DNA of 64,000 bases from Pseudomonas sp. JAI120 (GCF_014207255.1 NZ_JACHCZ010000001.1:2463793-2527792); one strand, 5' to 3'. Positions 45,996 through 56,945 are shown, numbered from the stretch's first letter. The notes: generated from the sequence alone by a model not told the origin. Made by a program: numbers and translations.

Positions 45996-46750
45996 TGCTC
46001 CGACAGGTATTGCTGATATTCCGGCGTACCGGGATAGAGTCGTTCGAGTTGCTGGCCAAAACGTGCGGCCGTGTCGCGTTCTTCATGAACCGTCGCCAGG
46101 CGCACACCGAGCAATAGACTACGTGCATTTTGCCCGCTGAGCAGGCTAAAACGCTCGTAATAGTCACGTGCCGGCACATAATGCCTGTCTTCGTAAGACA
46201 ACTCAGCCATTTCGAGCAGCGCTCGTGGCTGATGGCCGTTCAAGTGCAGGGCTTTTTTCAACTGCTGGCGTGCGCTGTCGCGCTGGCCGAGGCGCATTGA
46301 GGTCACCCCAAGGTTCTCGAACACCCGCGAGCGCTCAGGATAGAGGGTATCAGTACTGGCTTGCTGGAAATAAAGGGCTGCCTGGTCATACCGCTTTTGC
46401 TCGAACAGGAAGCTGCCGTAATTGTTCAGCAGCCGCGGGTCGGCAGGCCTTGCGGCCAGGGCTTTGTTGAAATACCGGTCAGCCAGTTGAGGCTCGGCCT
46501 GGGCCTGGAACACCAGGGCCAGTGCGGCATTGGCATCGGCATCGTCGCTGTCCAGCTCAAGGGCCTTTTTCAACGGCACCTTGGCCTGTTCGCTCATGCC
46601 TTGTCGCAGGTAACCCAACCCCAGTTGCACATAGGCAACTCGCGCCTCGTCACGGCCCTTGCCGGTTTGCAACGGGCTGTCATGGCCCGATGAAACACAA
46701 CCGGCCACGAGACCGGTAACAAGCAGAAGCAGCGCAAGGCGCAAGGGCAT
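45992..46750 (-). CDS. pilF: Type IV pilus biogenesis lipoprotein PilF/PilW
   Basis: 252 residues. Signal peptide with lipobox VAGC (Cys18), then six TPR-type repeats. The homologue is the pilotin that brings the PilQ secretin to the outer membrane. Position between rlmN and rodZ is conserved in pseudomonads. The stop overlaps the rodZ start. Confidence 0.95.
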   Translation of the reverse strand: MPLRLALLLLVTGLVAGCVSSGHDSPLQTGKGRDEARVAYVQLGLGYLRQGMSEQAKVPLKKALELDSDDADANAALALVFQAQAEPQLADRYFNKALAARPADPRLLNNYGSFLFEQKRYDQAALYFQQASTDTLYPERSRVFENLGVTSMRLGQRDSARQQLKKALHLNGHQPRALLEMAELSYEDRHYVPARDYYERFSLLSGQNARSLLLGVRLATVHEERDTAARFGQQLERLYPGTPEYQQYLSEQ

Positions 46751-46762
46751 AGAGATCCTCTC

Positions 46763-47911
46763 TCAGGTTCGATTCACAGCGCTTTGCGGCATATCGTCGG
46801 CAGCGCTCAGTTCGCGCACCGCAATATAACGTTCGCTGCGACGGGTGCGGTCCAGCACCTGTCCTACCAATTGGCCACAGGCGGCGTCGATGTCTTCACC
46901 ACGGGTGGTGCGAACGGTCACGTTGTAGCCAGCCTGGTGCAGTTGATCCTGGAAACGGCGGATGGCGTTGTTGCTCGGCCGCTCGTAACCAGAATGTGGA
47001 AACGGGTTGAACGGAATCAGGTTGATCTTGCACGGGGTGTTCTTGAGCAGTTCGATCATCTCGACCGCGTGCTCGACCTTGTCGTTGATGTCCTTGAGCA
47101 TGGTGTACTCAATGGTCAGAACGCGCTTCTCGCCCAAGGTCGCCATATAACGCTGGCAAGATTCGAGCAGCATCTTAAGCGGATACTTCTTGTTGATCGG
47201 CACCAATTGGTTACGCAATGCGTCATTGGGTGCGTGCAGCGACAACGCCAGGGAGACGTCGATGTGCTTGGCCAGCTCATCGATCATCGGTACCACGCCG
47301 GAGGTCGACAAGGTCACGCGGCGCTTGGAGATGCCGTAGCCCAGGTCGTCCATCATCAGGTGCATGGCCGAAATGACGTTGTCGAAGTTCAGCAGCGGCT
47401 CACCCATGCCCATCATCACCACGTTGGTGATGGCACGGTCGACGGTCGCCGGGACGCTGCCAAAGGATTTGTTGGCAATCCACACCTGGCCGATCACTTC
47501 GGCGGCGGTGAGGTTGCTATTGAAGCCTTGCTTGCCGGTGGAGCAGAAACTGCAATCCAGGGCACAACCTGCCTGGGACGAAACGCACAAGGTGCCGCGC
47601 TTGCCCTGGGGAATATACACGGTCTCGACGCAGCTGCCGGACGCCACGCGCACCACCCATTTACGGGTGCCGTCGCTGGAGATGTCCTCGCTGACCACTT
47701 CGGGGCCACGCACTTCAGCAATGGTCTTGAGCTTGTCGCGCAGGGCCTTGCTGACGTTCGTCATGGCGTCGAAATCGTCGACGCCAAAGTGGTGAATCCA
47801 TTTCATTACCTGACCGGCACGGAAACGCTTCTCCCCGATTGAGTCGAAGAATTTTTCCATTTCCTGTTGAGTCAGACCCAGCAGGTTGGTTTTTACAGTC
47901 GATGTCGTCAT
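46763..47911 (-). CDS. rlmN: Dual-specificity 23S rRNA / tRNA adenine-C2 methyltransferase RlmN
   Basis: 382 residues, radical SAM. The cluster cysteines are Cys116, Cys120 and Cys123 in CALDCSFC; the [15 protein letters not shown] motif and the C-terminal [14 protein letters not shown] (with the methyl-carrying Cys) are present. It methylates A2503 of 23S rRNA and A37 of some tRNAs. Upstream gap of 29 bases to ndk, so probably read from the same transcript. Confidence 0.97.
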   Translation of the reverse strand: MTTSTVKTNLLGLTQQEMEKFFDSIGEKRFRAGQVMKWIHHFGVDDFDAMTNVSKALRDKLKTIAEVRGPEVVSEDISSDGTRKWVVRVASGSCVETVYIPQGKRGTLCVSSQAGCALDCSFCSTGKQGFNSNLTAAEVIGQVWIANKSFGSVPATVDRAITNVVMMGMGEPLLNFDNVISAMHLMMDDLGYGISKRRVTLSTSGVVPMIDELAKHIDVSLALSLHAPNDALRNQLVPINKKYPLKMLLESCQRYMATLGEKRVLTIEYTMLKDINDKVEHAVEMIELLKNTPCKINLIPFNPFPHSGYERPSNNAIRRFQDQLHQAGYNVTVRTTRGEDIDAACGQLVGQVLDRTRRSERYIAVRELSAADDMPQSAVNRT

Positions 47912-47940
47912 GGATTCACCCTCACTCTTTAAGCCGATGC

Positions 47941-48366
47941 TTAGCGAGTGGTTACTTCAGTAGCTGCGAAGAAGTACGAGATTTCGCGAGCAGCAGCGGC
48001 TTCGGAGTCCGAACCGTGTACAGCGTTGGCGTCGATGGAGTCAGCGAAATCAGCACGGATGGTGCCGGCAGCTGCTTCTTTAGGGTTGGTAGCGCCCATC
48101 AGCTCACGGTTCAGAGCGATGGCGTTTTCGCCTTCCAGAACCTGAACAACAACAGGACCGGAGATCATGAAGGCAACCAGGTCGCCGAAGAAACCACGAG
48201 CGCTGTGCTCAGCGTAGAAGCCTTCGGCTTCTGCCTTGGACAGTTGCTTGAGTTTCGAAGCTACAACCTTCAGGCCGGCTTTTTCGAAACGAGTGGTGAT
48301 CTCGCCGATGACGTTTTTTGCAACAGCGTCAGGCTTGATGATGGAGAAAGTACGTTGAACAGCCAT
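47941..48366 (-). CDS. ndk: Nucleoside diphosphate kinase
   Basis: 141 residues. The phospho-histidine lies in [23 protein letters not shown] is the standard start. It balances NTP pools. A terminator (48396-48425) separates it from iscX, so it has its own promoter within about 90 bases. Confidence 0.97.
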   Translation of the reverse strand: MAVQRTFSIIKPDAVAKNVIGEITTRFEKAGLKVVASKLKQLSKAEAEGFYAEHSARGFFGDLVAFMISGPVVVQVLEGENAIALNRELMGATNPKEAAAGTIRADFADSIDANAVHGSDSEAAAAREISYFFAATEVTTR

Positions 48367-48395
48367 GGTGTAACTCCAGAAACGGTAATTTACGA

Positions 48396-48425
48396 AAAAT
48401 TAAACCCGCGAATTATACGCGGGTT
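48396..48425 (-). terminator. Terminator at the end of the ISC operon
   Basis: 8-bp stem (48403-48410 with 48418-48425), 7-base loop, then TAATTTTT on the minus strand, 33 bases after iscX. Confidence 0.85.
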
Positions 48426-48457
48426 CTTAGGTATTGCCTAACTGCGTAAGGGAGGCG

Positions 48458-48658
48458 TCAGTCCTGTTCTTCTTTCCAGGCCGTCTGGATAGCTTCCAGA
48501 ACCTTTTCGCCACCGCGATCGCGCTCATCATCAAAGCCTGGCAAGGCCATGACCATGTCACGCAAAGCAACAAAATTCAGGGAATAGGGATCCATATCCG
48601 GGTTGCCGTCGGCCAACAGGATAGCGATCTCTTGTACATCAACCCATTTAAGACTCAT
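48458..48658 (-). CDS. iscX: Fe-S assembly protein IscX
   Basis: 66 residues, acidic, starting MSLKWVDVQEIAILLADGNPDMDP, the family pattern (here shortened to its ends MSLKWVD and NPDMDP). It binds IscS and modulates iron use in cluster assembly. Last gene of the ISC operon, 14 bases after fdx. Confidence 0.95.
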   Translation of the reverse strand: MSLKWVDVQEIAILLADGNPDMDPYSLNFVALRDMVMALPGFDDERDRGGEKVLEAIQTAWKEEQD

Positions 48659-48672
48659 GACACTTCCTTGAA

Positions 48673-49014
48673 TCAGTGCGGCGCTTCGGCAGCATGATTG
48701 AGCGAATATTTCGGAATTTCGACGGTGATGTCTTCAGTCCCAACCTTAGCCTGACAGCTTAGGCGAGAAGTGGCTTCCAGGCCCCAGGCGCGATCAAGAA
48801 AGTCCTCTTCCAGCTCATCGGCCTCTTCCAGGCTATTGAAGCCTTCGCGAATGATGCAGTGGCAGGTGGTGCAGGCGCACACACCACCACAGGCACTTTC
48901 GATCTCGATGTGGTTGTCATGAGCTACTTCGAGGATGGACTTGCCGGTCTCAGCCTCAACAACCATACCGTCCGGGCAATGCTCGGCGTGTGGCAGAAAA
49001 ATGACCTGCGGCAT
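48673..49014 (-). CDS. fdx: ISC-type [2Fe-2S] ferredoxin
   Basis: 113 residues. Cluster ligands are in CGGVCACTTC and SCQAKV. It supplies electrons to cluster assembly. It follows hscA after 3 bases. Confidence 0.96.
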   Translation of the reverse strand: MPQVIFLPHAEHCPDGMVVEAETGKSILEVAHDNHIEIESACGGVCACTTCHCIIREGFNSLEEADELEEDFLDRAWGLEATSRLSCQAKVGTEDITVEIPKYSLNHAAEAPH

Positions 49015-49017
49015 TAA

Positions 49018-50880
49018 TTATTCCTCGATTTCATTCAGGTTGCGCCCGGCCAGTGCGGCTTTCACCGTCTGATCCATGCGGCGGGCGGCAAAGGCGTCAG
49101 TGACCTGCGACAAGCGCTTGGTCTGTTGCTCGATGGCGTAACCATCGTTGCCTTTCATCAGTTCGGCCAGTTCCTGCATCTGCAGGTCGATGACCATGCG
49201 CTCTTCGGCATCCAGCAGGCGCTCACCGTCGGCGTCAAGGGCGCCCTGCACTGCTTCGAGCAGGCGTTGGGCATCCACTTGTTGCTCACGCAGTACGCGC
49301 GCGACCTTGTCGTCACCGGCGTATTGGAACGAGTCCTTGAGCATCTTGGCGATTTCGCCGTCAGTCAGGCCGTAGGACGGCTTGACCTGGATGCTCGCTT
49401 CAACGCCCGAACCCAACTCACGCGCGGCTACGCTGAGCAGGCCGTCGGCATCGACCTGGAAGGTCACGCGAATCTTCGCCGCACCCGCAACCATGGCCGG
49501 GATGCCGCGCAATTCAAAGCGTGCCAGGGAGCGGCAGTCGCTGATCAGTTCGCGCTCGCCTTGCAGCACATGAATCATCATGGCCGTCTGGCCATCTTTG
49601 TAGGTGGTGAAGTCCTGGGCACGGGCGACGGGGATGGTGGTGTTCCGTGGAATCACCTTCTCCATCAGCCCGCCCATGGTTTCCAGCCCCAGGGACAGCG
49701 GGATCACGTCAAGCAGCAGCAGTTCGCCGCCATCGCGCTTATTGCCGGCCAGGGTATCGGCCTGGATGGCGGCACCAATGGCAACCACCTGGTCCGGGTC
49801 GATCTCTGTCAGCGGCTGGCGGCCAAAGGCTTCGGCAACGGCTTCGCGAACCCTTGGCACACGGGTGGAACCGCCGACCATGACCACGGCACCGACATCT
49901 TCCAGCTCGATACCGGAGTCACGCACGGCGCGACGGCAGGCTTTCAAGCTGCGAGCGACCATCGGTTCGATCAACGAATCGAAGGCTTCGCGAGTCAGCC
50001 TGGCGCACCAACTGCCGTAGGAAACGTCAACAGAAGCAGCATCAGTCAGCGCCTCTTTAGCGGCACAGGCAGTTTGCAGCAAGTTTCGCTGCTCGCCCGG
50101 ATCCAGGTCAGCGGACAAGCCGGCGCTACTGATGATCCAACCCGCGATGGCGTGGTCGAAGTCATCGCCACCCAGTGCTGTATCGCCACCGGTTGCGAGT
50201 ACTTCGAACACACCGCCAGTCAGGCGCAGAATCGAAATATCAAAAGTGCCACCACCCAGGTCGTAAATAGCGACCAGGCCTTCAGCGTGCTGGTCCAGGC
50301 CATAGGCCACGGCCGCAGCAGTCGGCTCGTTGAGCAGGCGCAATACATTCAGGCCAGCGAGCTTCGCCGCGTCCTTGGTGGCTTGGCGCTGCGCATCGTC
50401 GAAATAGGCCGGAACCGTAATCACCGCACCGACCAGCTCGCCGCCTAACGTGGTTTCCGCGCGCTGGCGCAACACCTTGAGGATATCCGCCGACACTTCC
50501 ACCGGGCTTTTCAGACCCTGGACGGTGTCGATGAACGGCATATGGGATTCGCCACCGACAAAGCGGTACGGCAGTTGGTCGCCCAATTGCTTGACGTCGG
50601 ACAGACCACGCCCCATCAAGCGCTTGACTGACAGCACGGTGTTCAAAGGGTCGGTAGACGCCGCCAGCTTGGCCGACTCGCCCACTTCGGTGCGATCAGC
50701 GTGATAGCGCACGGCGGACGGCAGGATCACCTGGCCATCAGCGTCGGGCAGCGGCTCGGACAGGCCGCTGCGCAAGGCAGCAACCAGGGAATTGGTGGTG
50801 CCCAAGTCAATCCCCACCGCCAGGCGACGCTGGTGCGGTTGAGGGCTTAGACCGGGTTCGGCGATTTGCAGTAGGGCCAT
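49018..50880 (-). CDS. hscA: Hsp70-class chaperone HscA
   Basis: 620 residues. Nucleotide-binding domain shows [32 protein letters not shown] (ends AVITVP and ATKDA) and [13 protein letters not shown]; the substrate domain follows. It works with HscB to release clusters from IscU (LPPVK motif present in IscU here). Starts 51 bases after hscB. Confidence 0.97.
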   Translation of the reverse strand: MALLQIAEPGLSPQPHQRRLAVGIDLGTTNSLVAALRSGLSEPLPDADGQVILPSAVRYHADRTEVGESAKLAASTDPLNTVLSVKRLMGRGLSDVKQLGDQLPYRFVGGESHMPFIDTVQGLKSPVEVSADILKVLRQRAETTLGGELVGAVITVPAYFDDAQRQATKDAAKLAGLNVLRLLNEPTAAAVAYGLDQHAEGLVAIYDLGGGTFDISILRLTGGVFEVLATGGDTALGGDDFDHAIAGWIISSAGLSADLDPGEQRNLLQTACAAKEALTDAASVDVSYGSWCARLTREAFDSLIEPMVARSLKACRRAVRDSGIELEDVGAVVMVGGSTRVPRVREAVAEAFGRQPLTEIDPDQVVAIGAAIQADTLAGNKRDGGELLLLDVIPLSLGLETMGGLMEKVIPRNTTIPVARAQDFTTYKDGQTAMMIHVLQGERELISDCRSLARFELRGIPAMVAGAAKIRVTFQVDADGLLSVAARELGSGVEASIQVKPSYGLTDGEIAKMLKDSFQYAGDDKVARVLREQQVDAQRLLEAVQGALDADGERLLDAEERMVIDLQMQELAELMKGNDGYAIEQQTKRLSQVTDAFAARRMDQTVKAALAGRNLNEIEE

Positions 50881-50931
50881 GGTAATCAGGTCTTATCTGT
50901 CTATCAGGCGTGCATCACGGACAGCACTGGG

Positions 50932-51450
50932 TTAATCGTCGAGGCGCTCTTCTAGCTGGCGCACTTCGTAGGTGAGCTTGTCGAGGAACTGCATGCGCCG
51001 CATCAGGCGTTCGGCCTGTTCACGTTGCGCTGCATCATCCCAACAGGCTGCGAAGCTTTCGTTGAGCTCATCCTGGGCAACTTTCAGACGATGCTTGAAG
51101 ACCGCGACACCCGCCACATCGGCTTCGTCCTGCAAGTCTTCTAGCTCTTCACGCCACTGCATCTGCTGCATCAGGAAGTCCGGGTCGTGCACGGTCACTT
51201 CCAGCGGCAACTCGCCACCATTCATCGCGAGCAAGTAACGCGCGCGTTTAGGAGGACTCTTGAGCGTCTGATAGGCTTCGTTGAGGCTGGCCGATTGCTC
51301 CAGCGCCAGGCGTTGCTCACGCTCGGAAGCGTCAGCGAAGCGGTCCGGATGCACCCCACGCGCCAATTCTCGATAGCGCGTGGCAAGCTGCTCGAGGTCC
51401 AGCCGAAAGCTCGGCTGCAGCTCGAATAAAGCGAAATGACAAGGAGTGCC
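50932..51450 (-). CDS. hscB: J-domain co-chaperone HscB
   Basis: 173 residues from GTG at 51450 ([13 protein letters not shown]), with TGAGG 7 bases upstream. J-domain at the N-terminus with the HPD triad (GVHPDRFA); the C-terminal helical bundle binds IscU. A longer frame upstream overlaps iscA and lacks family similarity. Confidence 0.95.
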   Translation of the reverse strand, partial: GTPCHFALFELQPSFRLDLEQLATRYRELARGVHPDRFADASEREQRLALEQSASLNEAYQTLKSPPKRARYLLAMNGGELPLEVTVHDPDFLMQQMQWREELEDLQDEADVAGVAVFKHRLKVAQDELNESFAACWDDAAQREQAERLMRRMQFLDKLTYEVRQLEERLDD

Positions 51451-51461
51451 CACAAATAGCC

Positions 51462-51785
51462 TCAGATGTTGAAGCTTTCGCCGCAGCCACATTCACCGCG
51501 TACGTTGGGGTTGTTGAACTTGAAGCCTTCGTTCAACCCTTCCTTGACGAAATCAAGCTCGGTGCCGTCCAGGTAGGTCAGGCTTTTAGGGTCGATGATC
51601 ACTTTCTCGCCGTGACTTTCGAACACCTGATCTTCCTCAACCACCTCGTCGACGAACTCCAGCACATAGGCAAGGCCGGAACAGCCCGTGGTGCGAACAC
51701 CCAGACGAATCCCCTCACCTTTACCGCGCCCATCCAGGGAGCGTCGCACGTGCCGCGCAGCCGCTTCTGTCATGCTGATAGCCAT
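51462..51785 (-). CDS. iscA: A-type Fe-S carrier IscA
   Basis: 107 residues from ATG at 51785 ([13 protein letters not shown]), with AAGGAG 8 bases upstream. Three ligand cysteines in GCSGLAY and CGCGESF. Confidence 0.96.
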   Translation of the reverse strand: MAISMTEAAARHVRRSLDGRGKGEGIRLGVRTTGCSGLAYVLEFVDEVVEEDQVFESHGEKVIIDPKSLTYLDGTELDFVKEGLNEGFKFNNPNVRGECGCGESFNI

Positions 51786-51813
51786 CGTTGACTCCTTACT
51801 CGTCGCCAAATGC

Positions 51814-52200
51814 TTAGATCAAGCCTTTCTTCTGCTTGTAGTCGCGAACGGCCGCCTTGATGGCGTCTTCAGCAAGCACGGAGCAGTGGATTTTCACTGG
51901 CGGCAGGGCCAGTTCTTCGGCCAGTTGGGTGTTGCTGATAGTCACAGCCTCATCCAGGGTCTTGCCTTTCATCCATTCGGTCGCCAGGGAGCTGGAGGCG
52001 ATGGCCGAACCGCAGCCGTAAGTCTTGAACTTGGCGTCTTCGATAACGCCAGCGTCGTTGACCTTGATCTGCAGGCGCATCACATCGCCGCACGCCGGAG
52101 CGCCAACCATGCCGGTGCCGACATCAGGGTCTTCCGCGTCCATCTTGCCGACGTTGCGCGGGTTTTCGTAGTGGTCGATGACCTTTTCGCTGTAAGCCAT
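51814..52200 (-). CDS. iscU: Fe-S scaffold protein IscU
   Basis: 128 residues. Cysteines in [15 protein letters not shown] and [11 protein letters not shown] bind the nascent cluster; LPPVK is the HscA recognition motif. Between iscS and iscA. Confidence 0.98.
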   Translation of the reverse strand: MAYSEKVIDHYENPRNVGKMDAEDPDVGTGMVGAPACGDVMRLQIKVNDAGVIEDAKFKTYGCGSAIASSSLATEWMKGKTLDEAVTISNTQLAEELALPPVKIHCSVLAEDAIKAAVRDYKQKKGLI

Positions 52201-52238
52201 GGTACTGAATCCTCACTCATCAGGGCCGCTCTGGAACC

Positions 52239-52290
52239 CTGTAGAAACGCCTGCGTTTTCCGCCACGTTCCTACAGAGCTTGGGTGGCGG
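52239..52290 (-). other. Interleaved inverted repeats between iscS and iscU
   Basis: Two stems interleave: 11-base arms 52239-52249 and 52266-52276 (one mismatch), and 7-base arms 52260-52266 and 52284-52290. The order A-B-A'-B' allows either two alternative hairpins or a pseudoknot in the mRNA. It lies in the 99-base gap before iscU. Confidence 0.6.
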
Positions 52291-52299
52291 CTTCTATAG

Positions 52300-53514
52300 T
52301 TAGTGTGCCGCCCACTCGATCTTGGAAATATCGACACCGTCTTTGTACATGTCCCACAGCGGCGACAGGACGCGCAGCTTGTTGACGGCTTCGCAGACTT
52401 TCTGCGCGGCGTAGTCGACTTGCTCTTCGGTGGTGAAGCGGCCGAACGTAAAGCGGATCGAGCTGTGCGCCAGTTCGTCGTTGCGGCCCAGGGCGCGCAG
52501 TACATACGAAGGCTCAAGGGATGCCGAGGTGCAGGCCGAACCGGACGAAACCGCCAGGTCCTTGAGCGCCATGATCAGCGACTCGCCTTCGACGTAGTTG
52601 AAGCTCAAATTCAGGTTGTGCGGTACACGGGCGGTCATGCTGCCGTTGATGTACAGCTCTTCAAGGTTCTCGACCTGCTTGTAGAAGCGATCGCTCAGGG
52701 CCTTGATACGTACGTTTTCGGCAGCCATGTCTTCCTTGGCTACGCGGAAGGCTTCGCCCATGCCGACGATCTGGTGAGTCGCCAGGGTGCCCGAACGCAT
52801 GCCGCGCTCGTGACCGCCGCCGTGCATGGTCGCTTCGATGCGCACACGTGGCTTGCGGCTCACGTACAGGGCGCCGATGCCTTTAGGGCCGTAGGTCTTG
52901 TGGGCCGAGAACGACATCAGGTCGACTTTCAGTTTCGACAGGTCGATATCAACCTTGCCGGTGGACTGAGCAGCGTCGACGTGCAGCAGGATACCCTTGG
53001 AGCGAGTCAGCTCGCCGATGGCCGCGATGTCGTTGATGGTGCCGATTTCGTTGTTCACGTGGATCACGGAAACCAGGATGGTGTCTTCACGCAACGCGGC
53101 TTCGATCATGGCCGGGGTGACGATACCGTCGGTGGTTGGCTCGAGGTAAGTGACCTCGAAACCTTCACGCTCCAGTTGGCGCATGGTGTCGAGGACAGCC
53201 TTGTGCTCAATCTTGGTGGTGATCAGGTGCTTGCCTTTGGTCGCGTAGAAATGCGCCGCGCCCTTGATAGCCAGGTTGTCGGATTCGGTAGCACCGGAAG
53301 TCCAGACGATTTCACGCGGGTCAGCGCCAACCAGGTCAGCGACCTGGCGACGAGCGTTCTCGACCGCTTCCTCGGCTTTCCAGCCGAACACATGGGAACG
53401 GGAGGCCGGGTTGCCGAAGTTTCCGTCGACCAACAGGCATTCGCTCATCTTTTGCGCGACACGCGGATCAACCGGGGTGGTCGCTGAGTAATCAAGGTAA
53501 ATCGGCAATTTCAT
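52300..53514 (-). CDS. iscS: Cysteine desulfurase IscS
   Basis: 404 residues. PLP lysine in [12 protein letters not shown]; the sulfur-carrying Cys in [11 protein letters not shown]; the standard end SKIEWAAH. It provides sulfur for Fe-S clusters and for thiolated tRNA. Confidence 0.98.
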   Translation of the reverse strand: MKLPIYLDYSATTPVDPRVAQKMSECLLVDGNFGNPASRSHVFGWKAEEAVENARRQVADLVGADPREIVWTSGATESDNLAIKGAAHFYATKGKHLITTKIEHKAVLDTMRQLEREGFEVTYLEPTTDGIVTPAMIEAALREDTILVSVIHVNNEIGTINDIAAIGELTRSKGILLHVDAAQSTGKVDIDLSKLKVDLMSFSAHKTYGPKGIGALYVSRKPRVRIEATMHGGGHERGMRSGTLATHQIVGMGEAFRVAKEDMAAENVRIKALSDRFYKQVENLEELYINGSMTARVPHNLNLSFNYVEGESLIMALKDLAVSSGSACTSASLEPSYVLRALGRNDELAHSSIRFTFGRFTTEEQVDYAAQKVCEAVNKLRVLSPLWDMYKDGVDISKIEWAAH

Positions 53515-53564
53515 GGACTTTCTCCTAAATCAGGCTGGCTGGCGTGCCGTTAGCTCTTCGGCTG

Positions 53565-54056
53565 TCACTCGACGGCGGACGCTTCGATCTTGTCCAGACG
53601 CGGCGCCTTGGTATTGCAACGGCGCTGGTCCTGACGCTGGGCTACTTCTTGCACCTCACGGCGAGTCACAAGATCAGCCAAGCTGATACCACTCAAAAAC
53701 TCATGGATCTGCAGGCTCAAGTCACACCACAAGTGGTGCGTCAGGCAGGTGTCGCCAGCGTGGCAATCACCCAGGCCCTGGCATTTGGTCGCATCGACGG
53801 ACTCGTTGACCGCGTCGATCACCTGGGCTACCTGGATGCCCTGCATGTCGCGGGACAGCTGATAGCCGCCGCCTGGCCCACGTACGCTGGAGACCAGATT
53901 GCTGCGGCGCAATTTGGCGAACAACTGCTCAAGGTAGGACAGGGAAATGCCTTGGCGCTCGGAGATATCGGCCAGGGACACCGGCCCAGTTTGCGCGTGC
54001 AAGGCCAGGTCAAGCATGGCGGTCACCGCGTATCGGCCTTTTGTAGTCAGTCTCAT
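53565..54056 (-). CDS. iscR: Fe-S cluster regulator IscR
   Basis: 163 residues from ATG at 54056 ([20 protein letters not shown]). Rrf2-family winged helix ([17 protein letters not shown]), then cluster ligands in [18 protein letters not shown]. It represses the isc operon when it holds a [2Fe-2S] cluster. The upstream part of the frame overlaps its own promoter and is not translated. Confidence 0.97.
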   Translation of the reverse strand: MRLTTKGRYAVTAMLDLALHAQTGPVSLADISERQGISLSYLEQLFAKLRRSNLVSSVRGPGGGYQLSRDMQGIQVAQVIDAVNESVDATKCQGLGDCHAGDTCLTHHLWCDLSLQIHEFLSGISLADLVTRREVQEVAQRQDQRRCNTKAPRLDKIEASAVE

Positions 54057-54089
54057 GGACAAGTACCAAGGTGTTTCAGAATGGGAGCA

Positions 54090-54147
54090 AGTATGCGATT
54101 CCCGAGTATTTAAGTCAACTATAAGACCTAGTACTTTAGTCAGGATT
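54090..54147 (-). promoter_or_regulatory. iscR promoter with IscR type-1 sites
   Basis: Minus strand: -35 TTGACT (54113-54118), 17-base spacer, -10 CATACT (54090-54095). Overlapping it, 54098-54122 matches 22 of 25 positions of the E. coli type-1 IscR consensus as I remember it. A weaker copy (about 17 of 25) abuts it at 54123-54147. This fits autorepression of the operon. Confidence 0.8.
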
Positions 54148-54243
54148 ACCCGCAAAAAGGGCGCGCGAATCATAGCAGGATGGGGTGGGGACGAACAGCG
54201 GGAACAAGGCCGAGCAGAAATTCCGAGACCAATGGAGATCAAA

Positions 54244-54336
54244 ATGTGGGAGGGGGCTTGCCTCCGATAACGGTGGATCAGTCAATATATTGGGTGACTG
54301 ACAGATGGCCATCGGGGGGCAACTCCCCTTCCACAT
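54244..54336. repeat. REPIN, partly degenerate
   Basis: Inverted pair of REP sequences: starts TGTGGGAGGGGGCTTGCC and ends in a diverged reverse complement (GGGGGGCAACTCCCCTTCC), with a palindromic middle around 54280-54300. It lies in the 304-base gap between iscR and cysE, which otherwise holds only the iscR promoter. Confidence 0.85.
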
Positions 54337-54360
54337 GGGCTTTGCAGCGAATGTAAGATC

Positions 54361-55143
54361 TCAGCCAGCTTTGGTGGCGGGCTCACTCTTGATCTCGGCA
54401 AAGTCCTCTTCGCGCAGCTCAGGCAAATCTTTCGCACAGTAGCTGCTGCCCAGCTCCTTCAGCGCGCCGCACATACCGTCCAACTTGCCATCCACCGCCT
54501 GCAGGTGGTCAAGCAACTGGCCGATGGCGCGCGCCACAGGGTCGGGCATGTCTTCGCTGACACCGTAGGCATCGAAGCCGATTTTCTCGGCCATGGCCTT
54601 GCGCTTGGCTTCCTGCTCATCGCCCACTTCCGGCTTGACGATGATCCGCCCCGGAATACCCACCACGGTGGCGCCGGCCGGCACGGCCTTGGTCACCACG
54701 GCGTTGGAGCCGACTTTGGCGCCAGCGCCTACCGTGAACGGACCAAGCACCTTGGCACCCGCGCCCACCACCACGCCATTCTCCAGCGTCGGGTGGCGCT
54801 TCCCCTTGTTCCAGCTGGTACCACCCAGGGTCACACCCTGGTACAGGGTCACGTCATCACCAATTTCGGCAGTCTCGCCAATGACGATGCCCATGCCGTG
54901 ATCGATAAAGAAGCGACGCCCCACCTTGGCACCCGGATGAATCTCGATCCCGGTCAACCAGCGACCGAAGTTCGACACCAGCCGCGCCAGCCATTTCCAG
55001 CCCATATTCCACAAGGCACCAGACAGGCGATGGATCCAGATCGCATGCATGCCCGGGTAGCAGGTCAGCACTTCAAAGGCGTTGCGCGCCGCCGGGTCAC
55101 GATGGAAAACACTCTGGATATCTTCTCGCAAACGCTCGAACAT
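54361..55143 (-). CDS. cysE: Serine O-acetyltransferase
   Basis: 260 residues. N-terminal helices, then left-handed beta-helix hexapeptides ([42 protein letters not shown]). The acetylation His/Asp pair lies in FIDHGMG and nearby. First step of cysteine synthesis, matching the sulfur demand of the neighbouring isc genes. It follows trmJ after 2 bases. Confidence 0.96.
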   Translation of the reverse strand: MFERLREDIQSVFHRDPAARNAFEVLTCYPGMHAIWIHRLSGALWNMGWKWLARLVSNFGRWLTGIEIHPGAKVGRRFFIDHGMGIVIGETAEIGDDVTLYQGVTLGGTSWNKGKRHPTLENGVVVGAGAKVLGPFTVGAGAKVGSNAVVTKAVPAGATVVGIPGRIIVKPEVGDEQEAKRKAMAEKIGFDAYGVSEDMPDPVARAIGQLLDHLQAVDGKLDGMCGALKELGSSYCAKDLPELREEDFAEIKSEPATKAG

Positions 55144-55145
55144 TT

Positions 55146-55916
55146 TTAATCCTTCCGCTTAAGAAGCTCGCCACGGGCCGCTTTCTGGGTTTCCGTGAGG
55201 ATGCCACGCAATATATTCATTTCCGCCCGGCTGACCGAGCTGCGCCCGTACAGGCGGCGCAGGCGCGCCATCAAGTGCCGCGGTTTTTCCGGATCGAGGA
55301 ATTCGATGGCCACCAGGGTTTGCTCCAGGTGCTCATAGAACCGCTCCAGCTCGTCCATGGTGGCCAACTCACCACTTTTGGTCGACGCCACTTCATCCTT
55401 CTCTACCTTGCTCGGCTGACCTTCAGCGGCCAGCCAGGCCATGCGTACTTCGTAACTCAACACCTGCACCGCTGCCCCGAGGTTCAGCGAGCTGAACTCA
55501 GGGTCTGATGGAATGTGCACGTGGTAATGACATCGCTGCAGCTCTTCGTTGGTCAGGCCGGAATCTTCACGGCCAAACACCAAGGCGATTTCAGCGCCTC
55601 CTGCCGCCTCCTCCACTACTTTGGTACCGCACTCACGCGGATCCAGCAGCGGCCAGGGGATGCGGCGGTCACGGGCACTGGTGCCAAGCACCAGGTTGCA
55701 GCCGACCAAGGCGTCCTCCAGAGTGGCGACGACCTGGGCTTTTTCGAGGATGTCATTGGCACCGGACGCCCGGGCATCGGCCTCGTGGTGCGGGAACACG
55801 CGCGGCTCGACCAGCACCAGGCGCGTCAGCCCCATGTTTTTCATGGCTCGCGCCACCCCGCCGATATTGCCGGGATGACTGGTATTGACCAAGACGACAC
55901 GAATGTTTTGCAGCAA
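55146..55916 (-). CDS. trmJ: tRNA Nm32 methyltransferase TrmJ
   Basis: 256 residues, SPOUT fold. Motifs [34 protein letters not shown] and [17 protein letters not shown] are diagnostic. It 2'-O-methylates position 32 of several tRNAs. Start is TTG at 55916 (next residues LQNIRVVLV); no better ATG is present. Confidence 0.93.
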   Translation of the reverse strand: MLQNIRVVLVNTSHPGNIGGVARAMKNMGLTRLVLVEPRVFPHHEADARASGANDILEKAQVVATLEDALVGCNLVLGTSARDRRIPWPLLDPRECGTKVVEEAAGGAEIALVFGREDSGLTNEELQRCHYHVHIPSDPEFSSLNLGAAVQVLSYEVRMAWLAAEGQPSKVEKDEVASTKSGELATMDELERFYEHLEQTLVAIEFLDPEKPRHLMARLRRLYGRSSVSRAEMNILRGILTETQKAARGELLKRKD

Positions 55917-55997
55917 GGGAGGCGCTCTCGGACATGGGAAAAGGGAGCAAATCTTACAGAACAGCCTAAGGTTATGCCATGAAAGCTAACGTCGTCC

Positions 55998-56025
55998 TTC
56001 ACCTGAAGAAAGTTTCTGCTAGAAT
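55998..56025 (+). promoter_or_regulatory. suhB promoter
   Basis: -35-like TTCACC (55998-56003), 16-base spacer, -10 TAGAAT (56020-56025), 36 bases before the suhB ATG. Divergent trmJ lies on the other side. Confidence 0.6.
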
Positions 56026-56061
56026 GCTCGGCTTTCTTTAACAACCTTAGGTGACACATCC

Positions 56062-56877
56062 ATGCAGCCCATGCTGAATATCGCGCTGCGCGCCGCCCGC
56101 AGCGCCAGTGAATTGATCTTCCGCTCCATCGAGCGCCTGGATACCATCAAGGTCGACGAAAAAGACGCCAAGGATTATGTATCCGAGGTGGATCGCGCCG
56201 CCGAACAGAAAATCATCGACGCGCTGCGCAAGGCCTACCCTACCCACGGCATCCTCGGAGAAGAAACCGGCCTGCACAAAGGCAGCGGCGAAGGCGAAGA
56301 CTACCTGTGGATCATCGACCCACTGGACGGCACCACCAACTTCCTGCGTGGCATCCCACACTTTGCTGTCAGCATTGCCTGCAAATACCGTGGCCGCCTG
56401 GAACACGCCGTTGTACTGGACCCGGTTCGCCAGGAAGAATTCACCGCCAGCCGTGGCCGTGGCGCCCAACTGAACGGTCGTCGCCTGCGCGTCAGCGGTC
56501 GCACCAGCCTGGACGGCGCCCTGCTGGGTACCGGCTTCCCGTTCCGTGACGACCAGATGGACAACCTGGAAAACTACCTGGGCATGTTCCGCGCCCTGGT
56601 TGGCCAGACCGCCGGCATTCGTCGCGCTGGCGCAGCAAGCCTGGACCTGGCTTACGTAGCTGCCGGTCGTTTTGATGCGTTCTGGGAGTCGGGCCTGTCC
56701 GAGTGGGACATGGCTGCGGGCGCCCTGTTGATCCAGGAAGCAGGCGGCCTGGTGAGCGACTTCACCGGCGGTCATGATTTCCTGGAAAAAGGCCACGTAG
56801 TTGCCGGCAACACCAAATGCTTCAAGGCAGTACTGACGGCGATCCAGCCGCACCTGCCGGCTTCGCTGAAGCGTTAA
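56062..56877 (+). CDS. suhB: Inositol-1-monophosphatase SuhB
   Basis: 271 residues. Metal-binding motifs GEETG, DPLDGTTNFLRG and SEWDMAAGALLIQEAGG are complete. In enterobacteria it also joins rRNA antitermination complexes; in Pseudomonas it affects virulence regulation. Single gene, divergent from trmJ. Confidence 0.96.
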   Translation: MQPMLNIALRAARSASELIFRSIERLDTIKVDEKDAKDYVSEVDRAAEQKIIDALRKAYPTHGILGEETGLHKGSGEGEDYLWIIDPLDGTTNFLRGIPHFAVSIACKYRGRLEHAVVLDPVRQEEFTASRGRGAQLNGRRLRVSGRTSLDGALLGTGFPFRDDQMDNLENYLGMFRALVGQTAGIRRAGAASLDLAYVAAGRFDAFWESGLSEWDMAAGALLIQEAGGLVSDFTGGHDFLEKGHVVAGNTKCFKAVLTAIQPHLPASLKR

Positions 56878-56888
56878 GCGAGCGAGCA

Positions 56889-56916
56889 AAAAAAGCACCC
56901 TTAGGGGTGCTTTTTT
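56889..56916. terminator. Bidirectional terminator after suhB
   Basis: 12-bp stem (56889-56900 with 56905-56916) with poly-A/poly-T ends, TTAG loop; serves suhB and the convergent glycine-zipper gene. Confidence 0.9.
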
Positions 56917-56945
56917 ATGCCTGGGATTTCATGCGGGCTTAAATA

